Part shown: piece after piece, positions 56,501 to 64,000 of the stretch
Layout: every line of letters starts with the position of its first letter
How positions within the stretch are numbered: the stretch's first letter is position 1
Source: Lampris incognitus
Lineage: Eukaryota > Chordata > Actinopteri > Lampriformes > Lampridae
NCBI RefSeq assembly: GCF_029633865.1
Contig: NC_079230.1
Location: 33,841,150 to 33,905,149, forward strand
Direction: 5' to 3'
DNA length: 64,000 nt
The notes under the pieces: generated by a model
Told to the model about the DNA's origin: nothing
What the model saw: the letters and a program-made list of their open reading frames with translations, nothing else
Databases searched by the model: none
Made by a program: the position numbers and the translations under genes

Positions 56501-59500
56501 GACTGTAGTCTCACCCCAGCCTTATAGTCACCTGACTGTAGTCTCACCTGACTGTAGTCTCACCCCAGCCTTATAGTCACCTGACTGTAGTCTCAACTGA
56601 CTCTAGTCTCACCCCATCCTTGTAGTCACCTGACTGTAGTCTCACCCCAGCCTTATAGTCACCTGACTGTAGTCTCACCTGACTGTAGTCTCACCCTGAC
56701 CTTTTAATCACCTGACTGTAGTCTAACCCCAGCCTTATAGTCACCTGACTGTAGTCTCAACTGACTGTAGTCTCACTCCGGCCTTTTAGTCACCTGACTG
56801 TAGTCTCACCCCGACCTTATAGTCTCCTGACTGTAGTCTCACCCCGGCCTTTTAGTCACCTGACTGTAGGTACTCCCAGACTTATATTCACCTGACTGTA
56901 GCCTCACCCCAGCCTTATAGTCACCTGACTGTAGCCTCACCCCAGCCTTATAGTCACCTGACTGTAGGTACCCCCAGCCTTATAGTCAGCTTACTGTAGG
57001 TAGCCACAGCCTTATAGTCACCTGACTGTAGGTACCCCCAGCCTTATAGCCAGCTGACTGTAGGTACCCCCAGCCTTATAGTCACCTGACTGTAGGTAAC
57101 CCCAGCCTTATAGTCACCTTACTGTAGGTAGCCACAGCCTTATAGTCACCTGACTGTAGGTACCCCCAGCCTTATAGCCAGCTGACTGTAGGTAGCCACA
57201 GCCTTATAGTCACCTGACTGTAGGTACCCCCAGCCTTATAGTCAGCTGACTGTAGGTAGCCACAACCTTTTAGTCACCTGACTGTAGCTACCCTGAGTCT
57301 TATGGTCACCTGACTGTAGGTACCCCCAGCCTGATATTCACCTGATTGTAGTCTCACCCCAGCCTCATAGTAACCTGACAATAGGTACCCCCAGCCTTAT
57401 ATACACCTAACTGTAGGTACCCCCAGCCTTTTATACACCTGACTGTAGGTACCCCCAGTCTTATATACACCTGACTGTAGGTACCCCCAGCCTTATAGTC
57501 ACCTGACTGTAGTCTCACCTGGCTGTAGTCTCAGCCCAGCCTTATAGTCACCTGTCTGTAATCTCACCTGACTGTTATCTCACCCCAGGCTATTAGTCAC
57601 CTGACTGTAGTTACTCCCAGCCTTATAGTCACCTGACTGTAGTCTCACCCGGCCTTATAGTCATCTGACTGTGGTCTCACTCCAGCCTTATAGTCATCTG
57701 ACTGTAGTCTCACCCCGGCCTTATAGTCATCTGACTGTGGTCTCACTCAAGCCTTATAGTTACCTGACTGTTGTTTCACCTGAATGTAGTCTCACCCTGG
57801 CCTTTGAGTCACCTGACTGTATGTACCCCGAGCCTTATAGTCACCTGACTGTAGTCTCACCTGACTCTAGTCTCACCCCATCTTTGTAGTCACCTGACTC
57901 TAGTCTCACCCCATCATTGTAGTCACCTGACTGTAGTCTCACCCCAGCCTGATAGTCACCTGACTGTAGTCTCACCTGACTGTAGTCTCACCCTGACCTT
58001 TTAATCACCTGACTGTAGTCTAACCCCAGCCTTATAGTCACCTGACTATAGTCTCACTCCAGCCTTATAGTCACCTGACTATAGTCTCACTCCAGCCTTA
58101 TAGTCACCTGACTGTAGTCTCACCCCATCCTTGTAGTCACCTGTCTGTAGTCTCATCTGACTCTAGTCTCACCCCATCCTTGTAGTCACCTGACTGTAGT
58201 CTCACCCCAGCCTTATAGTCACCTGACTGTAGTCTCACCTGACTGTAGTCTCACCCCAGCCTTATAGTCACCTGACTGTAGTCTCACCTGACTCTAGTCT
58301 CACCCCATCCTTGTAGTCACCTGACTGTAGTCTCACCCCATCCTTGTAGTCACCTGACTGTAGTCTCATCTGACTCTAGTCTCACCCCATCCTTGTAGTC
58401 ACCTGACTGTAGTCTCACCCCAGCCTTATAGTCACCTGACTGTAGTCTCACCTGACTGTAGTCTCACCCCAGCCTTATAGTCACCTGACTGTAGTCTCAC
58501 CTGACTCTAGTCTCACCCCATCCTTGTAGTCACCTGACTATAGTCTCACCCCAGCCTTATAGTCACCTGACTGTAGTCTCAACTGACTGTAGCCTCACTC
58601 CGGCCTTTTAGTCACCTGATTGTAGTCTCACCCCGACCTTATAGTCTCCTGACTGTAGTCTCACCCTGGCCTTTTAGTCACCTGACTGTAGGTACTCCCA
58701 GACTTATATTCACCTGACTGTAGCCTCACCCCAGCCTTATAGTCACCTGACTGTAGCCTCACCCCAGCCTTATAGTCACCTGACTGTAGGTACCCCCAGC
58801 CTTATAGTCACCTTACTGTAGGTAGCCACAGCCTTATAGTCACCTGACTGTAGGTAGCCACAGCCTTATAGTCACCTGACTGTAGGTACCCCCAGCCTTA
58901 TAGCCAGCTGACTGTAGGTAGCCACAGCCTTATAGTCACCTGACTGTAGGTACCCCCAGCCTTATAGTCAGCTGACTGTAGGTAGCCACAACCTTTTAGT
59001 CACCTGACTGTAGCTACCCTGAGTCTTATGGTCACCTGACTGTAGGTACCCCCAGCCTGATATTCACCTGACTGTAGTCTCACCCCAGCCTCATAGTAAC
59101 CTGACAATAGGTACCCCCAGCCTTATATACACCTAACTGTAGGTACCCCCAGCCTTATATACACTTGACTGTAGGTACCCCCAGTCTTATATACACCTGA
59201 CTGTAGTCTCACCTGACTGTAGTCTCACCCCAGCCTTATAGTCACCTGACTGTAGTCTCACCTGACTCTAGTCTTACCCCATCCTTGTAGTCACCTGACT
59301 GTAGTCTCACCCCATCCTTGTAGTCACCTGACTGTAGTCTCATCTGACTCTAGTCTCACCCCATCCTTGTAGTCACCTGACTGTAGTCTCACCCGGCCTT
59401 ATAGTCACCTGACTGTAGTTTCACCTGACTGTAGTCTCACCCCAGCCTTATAGTCACCTGACTGTAGTCTCACCTGACTCTAGTCTCACCCCATCCTTGT

Positions 59501-62500
59501 AGTCACCTGACTGTAGTCTCCGCCCAGCCTTATAGTCACCTGACTGTAGTCTCAACTGACTGTAGCCTCACTCCGGCCTTTTAGTCACCTGATTGTAGTC
59601 TCACCCCGACCTTATAGTCTCCTGACTGTAGTCTCACCCTGGCCTTTTAGTCACCTGACTGTAGGTACTCCCTGACTTATAGTCACCTGACTGTAGCCTC
59701 ACCCCAGCCTTATAGTCACCTGACTGTAGCCTCACCCCAGCCTTATAGTCAACCTGACTGTAGCCTCACCCCAGCCTTATAGTCACCTGACTGTAGGTAC
59801 CCCCACCCTTATAGTCACCTTATTGTAGGTAGCCACAGCCTTATAGTCACCTGACTGTAGGTACCCCCAGCCTTATAGCCAGCTGACTGTAGGTAGCCAC
59901 AGCCTTATAGTCACCTGACTGTAGCCTCACCCCAGCCTTATAGTCACCTGACTGTAGCCTCACCCCAGCCTTAGTCACCTGACTGTAGCCTCACCCCAGC
60001 CTTATAGTCACCTGACTGTAGGTACCCTCAGCCTTATAGTCACCTGACTGTAGGTACCCCCAGCCTTATAGTCAGCTGACTGTAGGTAGCCACAACCTTT
60101 TAGTCACCTGACTGTAGCTACCCTGAATCTTATGGTCACCTGACTGTAGGTACCCCCAGCCTGATATTCACCTGACTGTAGTCTCACCCCAGCCTCATAG
60201 TAACCTGACAATAGGTACCCCCAGCCTTATATAGACCTAACTGTAGGTACCCCCAGCCTTATATACACCTGACTGTAGGTACCCCCAGTCTTATATACAC
60301 CTGACTGTAGGTACCCCCAGCCTTATAGTCACCTGACTGTAGTCTCACCTGGCTGTAGTCTCAGCCCAGCTTTATGGTCACCTGTCTGTAATCTCACCTG
60401 ACTGTTATCTCACCCCAGGCTATTAGTCACCTGACTGTAGTTACTCCCAGCCTTATAGTCACCTGACTGTTATCTCACCCCAGGCTATTAGTCACCTGAC
60501 TGTAGTTACTCCCAGCCTTATAGTCACCTGACTGTAGTCTCACCCGGCCTTATAGTCATCTGACTGTGGTCTCACTCAAGCCTTATAGTTACCTGACTGT
60601 TGTTTCACCTGAATGTAGTCTCACCCTGGCCTTTGAGTCACCTGACTGTATGTACCCCGAGCCTTATAGTCACCTGACTGTAGTCTCACCTGACTCTAGT
60701 CTCACCCCATCTTTGTAGTCACCTGACTCTAGTCTCACCTCATCATTGTAGTCACCTGACTGTAGCCTCACCCCAGCCTGATAGTCACCTGACTGTAGTC
60801 TCACCTGACTGTAGTCTCACCCTGACCTTTTAATCACCTGACTGTAGTCTAACCCCAGCCTTATAGTCACCTGACTATAGTCTCACTCCAGCCTTATAGT
60901 CACCTGACTATAGTCTCACTCCAGCCTTATAGTCACCTGACTGTAGTCTCACCCCATCCTTGTAGTCACCTGACTGTAGTCTCATCTGACTCTAGTCTCA
61001 CCCCATCCTTGTAGTCACCTGACTATAGTCTCACCCCAGCCTTATAGTCACCTGACTGTAGTCTCACCTGACTGTAGTCTCACCCCAGCCTTATAGTCAC
61101 CTGACTGTAGTCTCACCTGACTCTAGTCTCACCCCCATCCTTGTAGTCAACTGACTGTAGTCTCACCCCAGCCTTATAGTCACCTGACTGTAGTCTCACC
61201 TGACTCTAGTCTCACCCCATCCTTGTAGTCACCTGACTGTAGTCTCACCCCAGCGTTATAGTCACCTGATTGTAGTCTCACCCTGACCTTTTAATCACCT
61301 GACTGTAGTCTAACCCCAGCCTTATAGTCACCTGACTGTAGTCTCAACTGACTGTAGTCTCACCCTGACCTTTTAATCACCTGACTGTAGTCTAACCCCA
61401 GCCTTATAGTCACCTGACTATAGTCTCACTCCAGCCTTATAGTCACCTGACTATAGTCTCACTCCAGCCTTATAGTCACCTGACTATAGTCTCACTCCAG
61501 CCTTATAGTCACCTGACTATAGTCTCACTCCAGCCTTATAGTCACCTGACTGTAGTCTCACCCCATCCTTGTAGTCACCTGACTGTAGTCTCATCTGACT
61601 CTAGTCTCACCCCATCCTTGTAGTCACCTGACTATAGTCTCACCCCAGCCTTATAGTCACCTGACTGTAGTCTCACCTGACTGTAGTCTCACCCCAGCCT
61701 TATAGTCACCTGACTGTAGTCTCACCTGACTCTAGTCTCACCCCCATCCTTGTTGTCAACTGACTGTAGTCTCACCCCAGCCTTATAGTCACCTGACTGC
61801 AGTCTCACCCCAGCCTTATAGTCACCTGACTGTAGTCTCACCTGACTCTAGTCTCACCCCATCCTTGTAGTCACCTGACTGTAGTCTCACCCCAGCGTTA
61901 TAGTCACCTGATTGTAGTCTCACCCTGACCTTTTAATCACCTGACTGTAGTCTAACCCCAGCCTTATAGTCACCTGACTGTAGTCTCAACTGACTGTAGC
62001 CTCACTCCGGCCTTTTAGTCACCTGACTGTAGTCTCACCCCGACCTTATAGTCTCCTGACTGTAGTCTCACCCTGGCCTTTTAGTCACCTGACTGTAGGT
62101 ACTCCCAGACTTATAGTCACCTGACTGTAGCCTCACCCCAGCTTTATAGTCACCTGACTGTAGCCTCACCCCAGCCTTATAGTCAACCTGACTGTAGCCT
62201 CACCCCAGCCTTATAGTCACCTGACTGTAGGTACCCCCACCTTATAGTCACCTTACTGTAGGTAGCCACAGCCTTATAGTCACCTGACTGTAGGTACCCC
62301 CAGCCTTATAGCCAGCTGACTGTAGGTAGCCACAACCTTTTAGTCACCTGACTGTAGCTACCCTGAGTCTTATGGTCACCTGACTGTAGGTACCCCCAGC
62401 CTGATATTCACCTGACTGTAGTCTCACCCCTGCCTCATAGTAACCTGACAATAGGTACCCCCAGCCTTATATACACCTAACTGTAGGTACCCCCAGCCTT

Positions 62501-63990
62501 ATATACACCTGACTGTAGGTACCCCCTGTCTTATATACACCTGACTGTAGGTACCCCCAGCCTTATAGTCACCTGACTGTAGTCTCACCTGGCTGTAGTC
62601 TCAGCCCAGCCTTATAGTCACCTGTCTGTAATCTCACCTGACTGTTATCTCACCCCAGGCTATTAGTCACCTGACTGTAGTTACTCCCAGCCTTATAGTC
62701 ACCTGACTGTAGTCTCACCCCGGCCTTATAGTCATCTGACTGTGGTCTCACTCCAGCCTTATAGTCATCTGACTGTAGTCTCACCCCGGCCTTATAGTCA
62801 TCTGACTGTGGTCTCACTCAAGCCTTATAGTTACCTGACTGTTGTTTCACCTGAATGTAGTCTCACCCTGGCCTTTGAGTCACCTGACTGTATGTACCCC
62901 GAGCCTTATAGTCACCTGACTGTAGTCTCACCTGACTCTAGTCTCACCCCATCCTTGTAGTCACCTGACTCTAGTCTCACCCCATCATTGTAGTCACCTG
63001 ACTGTAGTCTCACCCCAGCCTGATAGTCACCTGACTGTAGTCTCACCTGACTGTAGTCTCACCCTGACCTTTTAATCACCTGACTGTAGTCTAACCCCAG
63101 CCTTATAGTCACCTGACTATAGTCTCACTCCAGCCTTATAGTCACCTGACTATAGTCTCACTCCAGCCTTATAGTCACCTGACTCTAGTCTCACCCCATC
63201 CTTGTAGTCACCTGACTGTAGTCCCACCCCAGCCTTATAGTCACCTGACTGTAGTCTCACCTGACTGTAGTCTCACCCCAGCCTTATAGTCACCTGACTG
63301 TAGTCTCACCTGACTATAGTCTCATCCTGACCTTTTAATCACCTGAGTGTAGTCTAACCCCATCCTTATAGTCACCTGACTCTAGTCTCACTCCAGCCTT
63401 ATAGTCACCTGACTGTAGTCTCACCCCAGCCTTATAGTCACCTGACTGTAGTCTCACCTGACTGTAGTCTCACCCTGACCTTTTAATCACCTGACTGTAG
63501 TCTCAACTGACTGTAGTCTCACTCCGGCCTTTTAGTCACCTGACTGTAGTCTCACCCCGACCTTATAGTCTCCTGACTGTAGTCTCACCCTGGCCTTTTA
63601 GTCACCTGACTTTAGGTACTCCCAGACTTATAAGTCACCTGACTGTAGCCTCACCCCAGCCTTATAGTCACCTTACTGTAGGTAGCCACAGCCTTATAGT
63701 CACCTGACTGTAGCCTCACCCCAGCCTTATAGTCACCTGACTGTAGCCTCACCCCAGCCTTAGTCACCTGACTGTAGCCTCACCCCAGCCTTATAGTCAC
63801 CTGACTGTAGGTACCCCCAGCCTTATAGTCAGCTGACTGTAGGTAGCCACAGCCTTATAATCACCTGACTGTAGGTACCCCCAGCCTTATAGTCACCTGA
63901 CTGTAGCCTCACCCCAGCCTTATAGACACCTGACTGTAGATACCCCCAGCCTTATAGTAGTGTCACTCCAGCTTTATAGACAGCATACTT
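53576..63990. repeat. Large minisatellite, 33-bp unit, about 10.4 kb
   Basis: The base unit is close to agtcacctgactgtagtctc plus accccagccttat, giving 33 bases; shortened 16-17-base units (ctgactgtagtctcac) are interspersed. Variant units end ggtacccccagcc, ggtagccacagcc or ctcaccccatccttg. I estimate 300 or more units. Large blocks repeat: the 219 bases from 57671 recur at 62742 (offset 5071), and a marker 'tcagcccagc' variant occurs near 55515, 55758, 57531, 60361 and 62601. Units begin to diverge after about 63950, near the window end. Confidence 0.97.
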
Positions 63991-64000
63991 ATAGACATCT

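Noticed and set aside
53576..63990. CRISPR-like repeat array
   Set aside because: Units are continuous with no unique spacers, and the context is a vertebrate genome.

Overview
This 64 kb window looks like a piece of a ray-finned fish genome. It has long intron and intergenic stretches, no operons, fish-type LTR and non-LTR retrotransposons, tRNA-derived SINEs, hAT DNA-transposon remains, and several kilobase-scale minisatellites. Only two host-gene features can be supported. One is a well-preserved coding exon of the neurosecretory granin VGF (40825-43140, + strand), with a plausible CRE/E-box/TATA promoter and non-coding first exon about 9.5 kb upstream (31217-31514). The other is a likely terminal exon of an unrecognised gene (3429-3617, + strand).

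Layout. 1-9.5 kb: a hAT transposase fragment (- strand), an old retroviral LTR with a tRNA-Pro primer site (- strand) interrupted by a SINE, the terminal exon, then gene-poor sequence. 9.5-27.5 kb: a retroelement cluster. It holds a 5'-inverted LINE tail, a nearly complete CsRn1-like Ty3/gypsy element (A, 10119-14525), a Tf1/sushi-like element (B, from 14859) truncated in its integrase and joined to a second copy of A's 3' end, a Mag-like gag fragment (- strand), a CsRn1-like LTR (- strand), and a second sushi-like element with a chromodomain (C, 22694-about 27490). 28-30 kb: an L2/CR1-type LINE (- strand) split by a SINE. 31.2-43.1 kb: VGF, whose predicted first intron carries three unrelated minisatellites (17 bp, 22 bp and an atcac-derived array). 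43.9-53.2 kb: two small minisatellites, SINEs, a Rex1-like LINE split by about 1.45 kb of unidentified DNA, an inverted pair of tRNA-like SINE heads, a decayed hAT transposase and the 3' end of another CsRn1-like element. 53.6-64.0 kb: one roughly 10.4 kb minisatellite with a 33-bp unit and multi-kilobase higher-order structure.

The retroelements do not work together as a system; all carry stops, frameshifts or truncations. The most informative points are the 14034-15597 / 18863-20427 duplication, explainable by one unequal exchange between an allele with full-length element B and one with its solo LTR; the visible self-priming complementarity in both sushi-like elements; and the arrays packed between the VGF promoter and its coding exon. 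I found no unknown protein-coding system. The very long forward ORFs at 35.5-37.5 kb and 38.5-40.1 kb are minisatellite artefacts.
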